DNA of 5,739 bases. It comes from Desulfobacterales bacterium (GTDB taxonomy: Bacteria > Desulfobacterota > Desulfobacteria > Desulfobacterales > Desulfobacteraceae). The notes below the pieces were generated by a model, which ran no database searches, was not told the origin of the DNA, and was given only the letters and a program-made list of their open reading frames with translations. Every line of letters begins with the position of its first letter. The stretch's first letter is position 1. The stretch is from positions 1 to 5,739 of the forward strand of contig JAKSBM010000043.1 in NCBI GenBank assembly GCA_022361135.1, read 5' to 3'. A program made the translations under genes and the position numbers. Of this stretch, positions 1 through 5,739 are shown piece by piece.

Positions 1-834
1 CTCAAACCCATTCCCCAGACCGCCCTTAAAATCCTGCGCATGTCCCAGGAAAACCGATACGACATCGGAGAGATCACCGATGAGCTGGCCAAGGACCAGG
101 TCCTCACCGGCCAGACCCTGAAACTTTGCAACTCCGCCCTATTTTCCGGCAGCATCAAGGTGGACTCCCTCCGGGACGCCGTGCTGCTCCTGGGGGAATC
201 CATGCTCATCAAATCCGTGATCACGGCCAGCGTCAGCCACTATTATCAACAGAACCAAAGGTCGGGCTACTCCCTGTGCAAGGGCGGGCTTTTCTACCAT
301 GCCGTGGGCGTGGCGGCCACGGCGGAGCAACTGGCGGAATCCACGGGCAGGGTCCCGGCCCAACTGGCATACACAGCCGGTCTTTTACACGACATCGGCA
401 AGGTGATCCTGGACCAACACATCGCCGACAAGGCCCCCCTGCTCTTCCGGGATTTCTGCCAGGGGGAGTTGGATCTAACGGAGATGGAACAGAAACGGCT
501 GGGCATATCCCATTGCGATGCCGGGGCCATTCTGGCGGCGGAATGGCAATTTTCATCGGCCCTGCGCCAAATCATCCGCTACCACCACCAGCCGGAAAAG
601 GCACAGAGCCACAGCGACCTGGCCCACATTATTTATCTGGCCGATCTGCTCATGGAACGCTTCAACACCGGTCTGGACATGAATAAAACCCAGACCCGAA
701 GCATGGAAGCCAGCCTGGGCAGCCTGGGATTAACCCTGGCAGAAATACCCGCCCTTCTGGATCGCCTGCCCCTGACCGACCTGCAGAGACCAGACATCAT
801 CATTGAAGACAGGAAACCCCATGACTCAAAATAA
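1..834 (+). CDS. HDOD-domain signalling protein, 5'-truncated by window start
   Basis: The reading frame is open from the first base, so the true start lies upstream; the internal ATG at position 40 falls inside the conserved domain and is not a credible start. The visible 277 residues match an HDOD domain: the opening LKPIPQTALKIL resembles the domain's usual first helix, followed by the NSALF segment. The HD-superfamily metal-ligand pattern appears intact, in window codons: H100 (FYHAV), H130-D131 (HDIGK), H171 (SHCDAG), H195-H196 and D215 (YLADLL). HDOD proteins are generally regulatory or signalling modules in the cytoplasm, often with no demonstrated enzyme activity; the substrate or partner here is unknown. 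Because the domain begins almost at the window edge, either only a short N-terminus is missing or an upstream domain such as a receiver is fused. The stop lies 14 nt inside selA, implying co-transcription. Family assignment is firm, function is not. Confidence 0.88.
   Translation, partial: LKPIPQTALKILRMSQENRYDIGEITDELAKDQVLTGQTLKLCNSALFSGSIKVDSLRDAVLLLGESMLIKSVITASVSHYYQQNQRSGYSLCKGGLFYHAVGVAATAEQLAESTGRVPAQLAYTAGLLHDIGKVILDQHIADKAPLLFRDFCQGELDLTEMEQKRLGISHCDAGAILAAEWQFSSALRQIIRYHHQPEKAQSHSDLAHIIYLADLLMERFNTGLDMNKTQTRSMEASLGSLGLTLAEIPALLDRLPLTDLQRPDIIIEDRKPHDSK
811..816 (+). promoter_or_regulatory. Ribosome binding site of selA (decides the start)
   Basis: AGGAAA sits just ahead of the ATG at 821, a good Shine-Dalgarno distance. 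It favours ATG 821 over the in-frame TTG at 803, which would add six residues and lies upstream of this site. Confidence 0.6.
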
Positions 835-2227
835 TAAACAAGACCTGCTGCGGCAACTGCCCGGCGTGGATTCCATCCTGGAAAAGACCAACACCGATCC
901 CCGGTTTGAAGATATCCCCAGGCGCGTCACCCTGGAGGCCATCCGCACCATCCTTGACCAAACCCGGCAAGCCATTATAGGGGATGGGGAAACCCATATT
1001 TCCGAAACCACCATCCTTGACCGGACCGCAAGACTGGCCAATGAAAAAAACAGTCCCAACCTGGTCACGGTGATCAATGCCACCGGCGTGGTCCTCCACA
1101 CCAATCTGGGCCGGGCACTGCTCTGCCAAGATGCCCTGGACAATATCCAATCCATTTCAGGAGCGTACTCCAATCTGGAATTGAACATTGCCACGGGAAA
1201 ACGGGGACTGAGATATTCGGCCATTGAGGAACTCATCTGCGAACTCACCGGGGCGGAAAGCGCCATCGCAGTGAACAACAATGCCGGAGCCGTCTTCCTG
1301 GCCCTGAACACCCTGGCCGCCGGCACCGAAGTGGTGGTTTCCCGGGGGGAATTGGTGGAAATCGGCGGCTCCTTCCGGGTCCCCGACGTCATGGCCAAAA
1401 GCGGCTGCTGCCTCAAGGAAGTGGGCACCACCAACCGAACCCACCCCAGGGATTACCGCAATGCCGTCACCGAGCACACCGGTCTTTTTCTCAAGGTCCA
1501 CACCTCCAACTATAAGATCCAGGGATTCACCAAAAGCGTCAGTTTGGAAGAGATGGCCGACCTGGGCAACGAAATGGGTGTTCCGGTCATGGAAGATCTG
1601 GGATCGGGCACCTTTGTGGGCTTTTCCAAATATGGACTTCCCTTTGAACCCCTGGTTTCGGACTCCATTGCATCGGGGGCCGACGTGGTCACCTTTTCCG
1701 GGGACAAGCTCCTGGGGGGCCCCCAGGCCGGAATCATTGCCGGGAAAAAAGAAGCCCTGGACCAAATCAAGGCCAATCCCATGACCCGTGCCCTGCGCAT
1801 TGATAAAATGACCCTGGCCGCCCTGGAAGCCACCCTGCGACTTTACCGGGATCCGGAAAAGGCCCTGGAAGAAATCCCCACCCTCAGGATGCTGACCATG
1901 GATTTCGAAGAAACCGCCCAACGGGCCGATGCCTGGCAAAAGGAACTGGAAAAACGCTGCGGCAGCGGGGCAAAAATCCAAACCGCAGACCTGGAATCCC
2001 GGCCCGGAGGCGGCAGTTTCCCCGAGCTGGTTCTGCCCACCCGTTGCCTGACCATCAAGCCCGGCAACATATCCGTATCTCGATTGGAACGACTCATGCG
2101 AACCCAAAGCCCCTGCGTCATTGGCCGCATTGAAAACGATCAATACCTCATCGACCCCAGAACCGTCCAAAGCGGACAGGAACAGATCATCATTAATAAA
2201 CTGGAGGCCCTGCTATCAAACCCATGA
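821..2227 (+). CDS. selA: L-seryl-tRNA(Sec) selenium transferase (selenocysteine synthase)
   Basis: SelA is a cytoplasmic PLP-dependent enzyme that converts seryl-tRNA(Sec) to selenocysteinyl-tRNA(Sec) using selenophosphate, so that UGA can be read as selenocysteine. From ATG 821 the product is 468 aa, close to the 463 aa of the E. coli protein, and it is colinear with it as I recall that sequence. Visible family blocks are VINATGVVLHTNLGRA (84-99), GELVEIGGSFRVPDVM (176-191), EVGTTNRTH, KVHTSNYKIQGFTK, and SFSGDKLLGGPQAGII. The last contains the PLP-binding lysine at K296, equivalent to E. coli K295. The C-terminal VIGRI segment is also present, so the gene looks intact and functional. A TTG at 803 could extend it by six residues, but the ribosome site favours 821. 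It overlaps the HDOD gene by 14 nt and the TPR gene by 4 nt. Its usual partner selB is not in this window. Its presence implies a selenoprotein-producing organism. Confidence 0.97.
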   Translation: MTQNNKQDLLRQLPGVDSILEKTNTDPRFEDIPRRVTLEAIRTILDQTRQAIIGDGETHISETTILDRTARLANEKNSPNLVTVINATGVVLHTNLGRALLCQDALDNIQSISGAYSNLELNIATGKRGLRYSAIEELICELTGAESAIAVNNNAGAVFLALNTLAAGTEVVVSRGELVEIGGSFRVPDVMAKSGCCLKEVGTTNRTHPRDYRNAVTEHTGLFLKVHTSNYKIQGFTKSVSLEEMADLGNEMGVPVMEDLGSGTFVGFSKYGLPFEPLVSDSIASGADVVTFSGDKLLGGPQAGIIAGKKEALDQIKANPMTRALRIDKMTLAALEATLRLYRDPEKALEEIPTLRMLTMDFEETAQRADAWQKELEKRCGSGAKIQTADLESRPGGGSFPELVLPTRCLTIKPGNISVSRLERLMRTQSPCVIGRIENDQYLIDPRTVQSGQEQIIINKLEALLSNP

Positions 2228-3435
2228 TGCCCAAATTCAACTCCAAGGAAATCCACTTCCTCAAATCCGATGAACCCCTGATGCCACCGGAAACCTATCT
2301 TTCCGACCTGGCGTTTGCCCAGACCGCCCCCATGCGCAACCTGGAGCTGCGATTGACATCGGACCGGGACCGCAAGGCCAACTTCATCTGCGCGGTCTTC
2401 CAGATTCCGGAGCTGGAGGAGGAAGCGGAACAGGAAAAGGCCAGCCAGGTATTTGAAGCCTGCTTCCACTCCCTGCTGAGCAAAGAGCGGGGCATCTGGG
2501 AAAACCTGGACCACCGCACCTTTGCCCTGGTCTATTGGGATTTTAAACAAAAGAAGAAAGCCCTGCGGGTCCTGGAATCGGTGAAGGAAAAAATATCCAC
2601 TGCCTTGAAAATGGACATCCTCACCGGGATTTCCTGGTTCCCCCATGGGGAATACTCCGATGTGGAAACCCTGTTCAACGCCCTCAAGGCCCTGGACCAC
2701 GCCGCCTTTTTCGGCAAGGGCCACCAGCAGGAATTTGATGCGGTCTCCCTGAATATCTGCGGGGACAGACGGTATCAGATCGGTGCCCGCAAGGAGGCGG
2801 TGGCGGAATATGAAAAGGGGCTCGCCATGGAGCCCAAAAACGTCAACCTCCTGAACAGTCTGGGGGTCTGCTGGGGAATCATGGGGGATGTGGACAAGGC
2901 CGCCGAAATATTTGACAAAGCCCTGGCCCTGAATCCCGGTGAAATCATGGTGATTTACAACATGGGCCTCATCCACCAGATCCACGGAGACGATGAAAAG
3001 GCCATCCTCTTCCTGCGCAAGGCCCACGGCATCGACTCTGAAATTTTTGAGGTGGAACTCCTCCTGGCCCATCTCCTGTACAAGGCCGGCAAAATCGACC
3101 AGGCCACCGCCCACGTGGAGACGGCCATCCGGGTCAACACCGAATCCAGCATGGCCCTGACCGTCAAAGGCGACATCCTGCTTTCCCAGGATGACCTGGC
3201 CGGGGCGGGCAAGGCATTTGGAGAAGCCGTGAAGCGCTCCCCGGGAAATGCCCGGGCCATTTCCGGATATGCCATTGCCATGGCCAAACAAAATAAAAAT
3301 TTAAACATTGCCCTCTCCTTTGCCAGGGAAAGCGTTGCCCTGGATTCCAAATCCACACTCTACCGGGAGCGGCTTGAAACCATACAGGCCATCTGTGATC
3401 CGGCCTGCGACCCAGACCAGGCCCAATCGGCCTGA
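2224..3435 (+). CDS. Degenerate GGDEF-like domain plus TPR-repeat protein
   Basis: This is a 403-aa protein with no signal peptide or membrane helix, so probably cytoplasmic. The C-terminal half (about 172-374) is a run of roughly six tetratricopeptide repeats; the clearest is 207-238, with the typical G-D...A...F.KAL.LNP pattern. TPRs form protein-binding solenoids. Residues about 52-170 look like a worn GGDEF (diguanylate cyclase) fold. FALVYWD follows DHRTF (96-100), where GGDEF would be expected, and GISWFPHGEYSD...LFNALKALDHAAFFGKG (135-166) matches the domain's usual closing strand and helix. Catalytic residues are absent, so c-di-GMP synthesis is not expected; a binding or scaffold role is inferred. 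The start ATG at 2224 overlaps the selA stop as ATGA, with ATG 2227 an alternative. The nearest GGAGG (2203-2207) is 16 nt upstream, rather far, so translational coupling to selA is likely. I do not recognise a named gene. Confidence 0.85.
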   Translation: MMPKFNSKEIHFLKSDEPLMPPETYLSDLAFAQTAPMRNLELRLTSDRDRKANFICAVFQIPELEEEAEQEKASQVFEACFHSLLSKERGIWENLDHRTFALVYWDFKQKKKALRVLESVKEKISTALKMDILTGISWFPHGEYSDVETLFNALKALDHAAFFGKGHQQEFDAVSLNICGDRRYQIGARKEAVAEYEKGLAMEPKNVNLLNSLGVCWGIMGDVDKAAEIFDKALALNPGEIMVIYNMGLIHQIHGDDEKAILFLRKAHGIDSEIFEVELLLAHLLYKAGKIDQATAHVETAIRVNTESSMALTVKGDILLSQDDLAGAGKAFGEAVKRSPGNARAISGYAIAMAKQNKNLNIALSFARESVALDSKSTLYRERLETIQAICDPACDPDQAQSA

Positions 3436-3440
3436 TACAT

Positions 3441-3446
3441 AGGGGA
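3441..3446 (+). promoter_or_regulatory. Ribosome binding site of gmhA (supports GTG start)
   Basis: AGGGGA ends 9 nt before GTG 3456, within the 20-nt gap after the TPR gene. It supports the GTG start, and no nearby in-frame ATG offers a better one. Confidence 0.6.
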
Positions 3447-3455
3447 CATATCGAC

Positions 3456-4028
3456 GTGAAAGATATTATCAGACAAAGTGTTGAAGAAAGCCTTGAGGCC
3501 AAAAAATACTTTTTTAAAACCAATGAAGAGACCATTGTAACTGCGGCCCAGACCCTGGTCCAGGCCATGGAAAAGGGGCGCAAGCTCCTGCTCTTCGGCA
3601 ATGGGGGCTCGGCAGCCGATGCCCAGCACATTGCTGCGGAATTTGTAAACCGCTTCCAGATGGAACGCCGCCCCCTGCCGGCCATAGCCCTGACCTGCGA
3701 CACCTCCATCATCACCAGCATCGGCAATGATTATGATTATAACCAGATCTTCCTGAAACAGGTCCAGGCCCTGGGAAAGGCCGGAGACATCGCCCTGGGC
3801 ATCTCCACCTCGGGCAATTCCCCCAATGTGGTTACCGCCATTGAAGAGGCCAATGCCATGGGCCTGACCACGGTGGGCTTTTCCGGCCGGGGCGGCACCC
3901 TTAAAGAGATCTGCCACACCTGCTTCTGTGTGGATTCCCCGGTAACGGCCCGGATCCAGGAAGTCCACATTCTCCTGGCCCATATTCTCTGCGACCTCAC
4001 CGAAAGGATGATTTTCAATGGCAAGTGA
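3456..4028 (+). CDS. gmhA: Sedoheptulose-7-phosphate isomerase (SIS domain)
   Basis: GmhA catalyses the first step of ADP-heptose synthesis, converting sedoheptulose 7-phosphate to glycero-manno-heptose 7-phosphate for the lipopolysaccharide inner core or other heptose glycans. It acts in the cytoplasm. The 190-aa product matches the family length (E. coli 192 aa). Visible motifs are FGNGGSAADAQHIAAEF (47-63), the SIS phosphate-binding loop GISTSGNSPNV (115-125), and ARIQEVHILLAHIL (165-178). The zinc-site residues of GmhA are matched by H58, E62, Q168 and H176. These separate it from generic SIS proteins such as DiaA, although DiaA is a close paralogue and the exact substrate remains an inference. 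Translation starts at GTG with a good ribosome site. The last 11 nt overlap the next gene. No other heptose gene (gmhB, hldE, hldD) lies in the window. Confidence 0.88.
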   Translation: MKDIIRQSVEESLEAKKYFFKTNEETIVTAAQTLVQAMEKGRKLLLFGNGGSAADAQHIAAEFVNRFQMERRPLPAIALTCDTSIITSIGNDYDYNQIFLKQVQALGKAGDIALGISTSGNSPNVVTAIEEANAMGLTTVGFSGRGGTLKEICHTCFCVDSPVTARIQEVHILLAHILCDLTERMIFNGK

Positions 4029-4956
4029 TATTCTGGATTTTTCCAAACTCAAAACCTATTCCATCAAGGACCGGAAAAGTCTGGTGAGTAAAAATGATTT
4101 TGCCCGCCCCTGGGACAAGGGCGGCAACCTGGGGGAATTTCTGGATCGCCTCCCCACCATCCTGGCCGGTCGTGAAATCCGTGAAATCATCCCGGCCATT
4201 GCCCGGGCGGCCCAGGCCAAAAAACAGGTCTGCTTTGCCCTGGGGGGGCATGTGATCAAAACCGGCATGAACCCCATCCTCATCGACCTCATGGAAAGGG
4301 GGGTGCTCACCCTGCTGGCCATGAATGGTTCCGGCATCATCCACGACCTGGAGGTGGCCTACACCGGCCGCACCTCGGAGGACGTGGCCCAGAGCCTCAC
4401 CGACGGCAGTTTCGGCATGGCCCAGGAGACATCTGCCTTCCTCAACCAGGCCATTGCCAATGCCGCAAAGAACAAATGGGGACTGGGCAAGGCCGTGGGC
4501 CAGCTCATCCTGGACCAGGACCTGCCCTACAAACATTTAAGCCTCACGGCCCAGGGTGCCCGACTGGACATTCCAGTCACCGTCCACGTGGCCGTGGGCA
4601 CGGATATCATCCACATGCATCCGGACTTTGACGGAGGGGCCTGCGGCAAGGCCTCCCACGTGGATTTCCACCGCTTTTCGGAACAGATTGCCCAGCTGGA
4701 GAACGGGGTCTTCATCAATGCCGGATCCGCCGTGATCCTGCCCGAAGTCTTCCTCAAGGCCCTGACCCTGGTACGTAACCTGGGCCACGCCGTGGACGAC
4801 TTCACCACGGTGAACCTGGACTTCATCCGCCACTACCGCCCCATGACCAATGTGGTGAACCGTCCCACCCAGGGCAAGGGCAAGGGCTACGCGCTGGTGG
4901 GCCACCATGAATTGCTCATCCCCCTCATTGCTGCGGGGGTTATCGAAGCCTTGTAG
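4018..4956 (+). CDS. Conserved protein, distantly deoxyhypusine-synthase-like
   Basis: This is a 312-aa soluble protein without signal peptide or membrane segments. Highly structured, conserved-looking blocks are ALGGHVIKTGMNPILIDLMERG (74-95), AMNGSGIIHDLEVAYTGRTSEDV (101-123), FGMAQET (132-138), IPVTVHVAVGTDIIHMHPDFDGGACGKASHVDF (185-217), GVFINAGSAVILPEVFLKAL (230-249), and DFTTVNLDFIRHYRPMTNVVNRP (261-283). By eye the order resembles deoxyhypusine synthase: a Rossmann-type segment with an N-GSG-IIHDLE block like the TTAGG-EEDL block of that enzyme, then IPV...DG, then a GG-rich strand. The catalytic-lysine motif GGGVVKHH seems replaced by GSAVILPE, so classical deoxyhypusine synthesis is unlikely; a GGHVIK motif (K81) occurs near the N-terminus instead. 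The ATG overlaps the gmhA stop by 11 nt, with AAAGGA at 4003-4008 as ribosome site. Coding status is near certain. The family link is tentative and the function unknown; context hints at sugar or envelope metabolism. Confidence 0.8.
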   Translation: MASDILDFSKLKTYSIKDRKSLVSKNDFARPWDKGGNLGEFLDRLPTILAGREIREIIPAIARAAQAKKQVCFALGGHVIKTGMNPILIDLMERGVLTLLAMNGSGIIHDLEVAYTGRTSEDVAQSLTDGSFGMAQETSAFLNQAIANAAKNKWGLGKAVGQLILDQDLPYKHLSLTAQGARLDIPVTVHVAVGTDIIHMHPDFDGGACGKASHVDFHRFSEQIAQLENGVFINAGSAVILPEVFLKALTLVRNLGHAVDDFTTVNLDFIRHYRPMTNVVNRPTQGKGKGYALVGHHELLIPLIAAGVIEAL

Positions 4957-4976
4957 CACGGCCCAAGCATAAATTC

Positions 4977-5005
4977 CGCCCCGGACAAATCAGTTGTCCG
5001 GGGCG
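4977..5005 (+). terminator. Hairpin, probable transcription terminator of the five-gene unit
   Basis: A perfect 12-bp stem, CGCCCCGGACAA with TTGTCCGGGGCG, closes a 5-nt loop (ATCAG) and begins 20 nt after the stop at 4956. Position and GC-rich strength fit an intrinsic terminator. The tail that follows (TTCCACTTCCCCCTTC) is pyrimidine-rich but lacks a clean T-run, so termination may be inefficient or factor-assisted, or the hairpin may instead protect the mRNA 3' end. The strand is taken from the upstream genes. Confidence 0.7.
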
Positions 5006-5155
5006 TTCCACTTCCCCCTTCAACACCCCGAAATTCCCTCCGATTTTATCCATTCCCCACGGATCATTCCCGCTTCCCCGGCAATGAATTTCCATGGGTT
5101 GCCCATCTGCCTTGGAACTTTCTGGTACCCGGCCCGGGAATTCCATCCCCCACCC
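5006..5155. other. Non-coding spacer, pyrimidine-rich on the plus strand
   Basis: This stretch between the hairpin and the promoter has no credible ORF, RNA gene or riboswitch that I recognise. It is rich in C and T runs on the plus strand and holds only short palindromes (GGTACC, CCCGGG, GAATTC close together at 5124-5143) and a weak ATGGG-TTG-CCCAT hairpin. A regulator-binding site ahead of the fmdB promoter is possible but not shown. Confidence 0.5.
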
Positions 5156-5184
5156 TTGAAACTCGGCGGGTAAACCTTTATATT
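5156..5184 (+). promoter_or_regulatory. Sigma70-type promoter of fmdB-hemC
   Basis: TTGAAA (5156-5161) and TATATT (5179-5184) are separated by exactly 17 nt, each one mismatch from the sigma70 consensus boxes. They lie in an AT-rich island that contrasts with GC-rich surroundings. The expected transcription start is near 5191, giving a leader of about 35 nt before the fmdB ATG. It is the only strong promoter-like sequence I found in the gap. Confidence 0.65.
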
Positions 5185-5216
5185 AGATTGCTTATATAAA
5201 TATTTTGACAGACTAC

Positions 5217-5222
5217 GAGGTG
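5217..5222 (+). promoter_or_regulatory. Ribosome binding site of the FmdB-family gene
   Basis: GAGGTG matches the anti-Shine-Dalgarno sequence and ends 4 nt before ATG 5227, fixing the start. It predicts good translation of the zinc-ribbon protein. Confidence 0.65.
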
Positions 5223-5226
5223 TGAT

Positions 5227-5469
5227 ATGCCCATCTATGAATATACCTGCAAAAGTTGCGGTAAGGAATTTGAAACCCTGGTCATGGGAAGCGACAAGCC
5301 TGCCTGTCCCGGATGTGAAAGCCTGGAGCTGGAACGGCTGATCTCCAAGTGTGGCTTTGTCTCCAAGGGCTTTGGCCCCGACGGTGAAACCACCATTACG
5401 GCGTCTTCTTCCAACTCAGGGTGTGCGGGATGTTCCGCCACCAACTGCGGTTCCTGCGGGGTGGGATAA
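5227..5469 (+). CDS. FmdB-family zinc-ribbon protein
   Basis: This 80-aa protein opens with MPIYEYTCKSCGKEFE, the hallmark of the FmdB/CxxC_CxxC_SSSS regulatory-protein family. The zinc ribbon is formed by C8-x2-C11 and C27-x2-C30, followed by the usual LERLISK segment. The family was named from a putative regulator next to formylmethanofuran dehydrogenase genes, but its molecular role is not established; DNA, RNA or protein binding are all possible. The C-terminal tail adds a lone C42 and a second cysteine cluster C66-x2-C69-x4-C74-x2-C77 after a serine-rich linker, which could hold another metal ion. Such cysteine-rich tails are frequent in the family. It is the first gene after a promoter and lies 3 nt before hemC, so the two are probably co-transcribed. 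Family assignment is firm. Confidence 0.92.
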   Translation: MPIYEYTCKSCGKEFETLVMGSDKPACPGCESLELERLISKCGFVSKGFGPDGETTITASSSNSGCAGCSATNCGSCGVG

Positions 5470-5472
5470 TCC

Positions 5473-5739
5473 ATGAAAAAAACTATTCGCATCGGTACCC
5501 GGGGCAGTCAGCTGGCCCTGTGGCAGGCCAACCACGTTAAAGACTGTATTCTGAATCTCTTTCCCGATCTTACCGTGGAACTGGAAGTCATCAAAACCAA
5601 GGGCGACCGCATCACCGACCGCCCCCTGGCCATGGTGGGGGGAAAGGGTCTTTTTGTTAAGGAAATCGAAACCGCCCTGCTCAACGGCACCATTGACCTG
5701 GCCGTCCATTCCATGAAGGATATGCCCGGTGAATTGCCC
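5473..5739 (+). CDS. hemC: Hydroxymethylbilane synthase (porphobilinogen deaminase), 3'-truncated by window end
   Basis: HemC is the cytoplasmic enzyme that polymerises four porphobilinogen molecules into hydroxymethylbilane, the linear precursor of haem, sirohaem and corrinoids. The visible 89 residues match the N-terminal domain colinearly with E. coli Hem[16 protein letters not shown] (5-19), [26 protein letters not shown] (41-66), and [11 protein letters not shown] (75-85). D83 corresponds to the catalytic aspartate D84 of E. coli. The cofactor-binding cysteine lies in the unseen C-terminal part. The ATG follows the FmdB-family stop by 3 nt, with a purine-rich GTGGGA 6 nt upstream. In a sulfate reducer, tetrapyrrole supply would serve sirohaem sulfite reductase and cytochromes c, but that is inference from the guessed lineage. 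Confidence 0.96.
   Translation, partial: MKKTIRIGTRGSQLALWQANHVKDCILNLFPDLTVELEVIKTKGDRITDRPLAMVGGKGLFVKEIETALLNGTIDLAVHSMKDMPGELP

Noticed and set aside
40..42. ATG 40 as true start of the HDOD gene
   Set aside because: The frame is open upstream and codes for LKPIPQTALKIL, part of the conserved HDOD opening helix; no ribosome site precedes the ATG.
803..820. TTG start adding six residues to selA
   Set aside because: The ribosome site at 811-816 lies downstream of the TTG and is well placed for ATG 821, and the family length fits 821.
1157..2170. Minus-strand ORF (337 aa) opposite selA
   Set aside because: It is antisense to a clear selA, with glycine- and phenylalanine-rich sequence typical of shadow frames.
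2140..3291. Long minus-strand ORF (383 aa) opposite the TPR gene
   Set aside because: It lies wholly antisense to convincing coding sequence, its composition is low-complexity (rich in G, F, V, Q), and it shows no recognisable domain. It is an artefact of GC-rich third positions.
5124..5143. Cluster of palindromes GGTACC, CCCGGG, GAATTC as an operator
   Set aside because: They are short, separate six-base palindromes without a larger dyad, which is expected by chance in GC-rich sequence.
4940..5146. Minus-strand 68-aa ORF in the intergenic gap
   Set aside because: It runs through the terminator hairpin into the end of the upstream gene, lacks a convincing ribosome site and resembles no family I know.
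5205..5210. TTGACA as a -35 box
   Set aside because: A matching -10 at 17 nt would fall on the fmdB start codon, leaving no leader; the TTGAAA/TATATT pair upstream is better placed.

Overview
The window is a densely packed, all plus-strand bacterial segment with seven protein genes, the first cut at its 5' end and the last at its 3' end. High GC at third codon positions, a SelA of the bacterial selenocysteine pathway, and an HDOD / TPR / SIS-isomerase / FmdB mix suggest a Gram-negative, probably anaerobic bacterium. My best guess is a Desulfobacterota (deltaproteobacterial) sulfate reducer of the Desulfobacterales type. This is inferred from protein flavour and gene content; no rRNA or other decisive marker is present.

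Positions 1-4956 look like one transcription unit of five genes: an HDOD-domain signalling protein (5'-truncated), selA (L-seryl-tRNA(Sec) selenium transferase), a protein with a degenerate GGDEF-like N-terminal region followed by about six TPRs, gmhA (sedoheptulose-7-phosphate isomerase, GTG start), and a conserved 312-aa protein that I read as distantly deoxyhypusine-synthase-like. Neighbouring genes overlap (14, 4 and 11 nt) or lie 20 nt apart, which suggests translational coupling. A 12-bp perfect hairpin 20 nt after the last stop (4977-5005) probably ends the unit.

Positions 4957-5226 are the only sizeable non-coding stretch. They hold the hairpin, a pyrimidine-rich stretch with no recognised feature, and a good sigma70-type promoter (TTGAAA-N17-TATATT). 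This promoter should drive a second unit, an FmdB-type zinc-ribbon protein followed 3 nt later by hemC (hydroxymethylbilane synthase, truncated by the window end).

Functionally the first unit mixes selenocysteine-tRNA synthesis, a heptose-precursor isomerase and two proteins with signalling or scaffold architecture. No obvious single pathway unites them. The least explained parts are the deoxyhypusine-synthase-like protein coupled to gmhA and the pseudo-GGDEF/TPR protein coupled to selA. I see no tRNA, rRNA, CRISPR, insertion sequence or phage feature.
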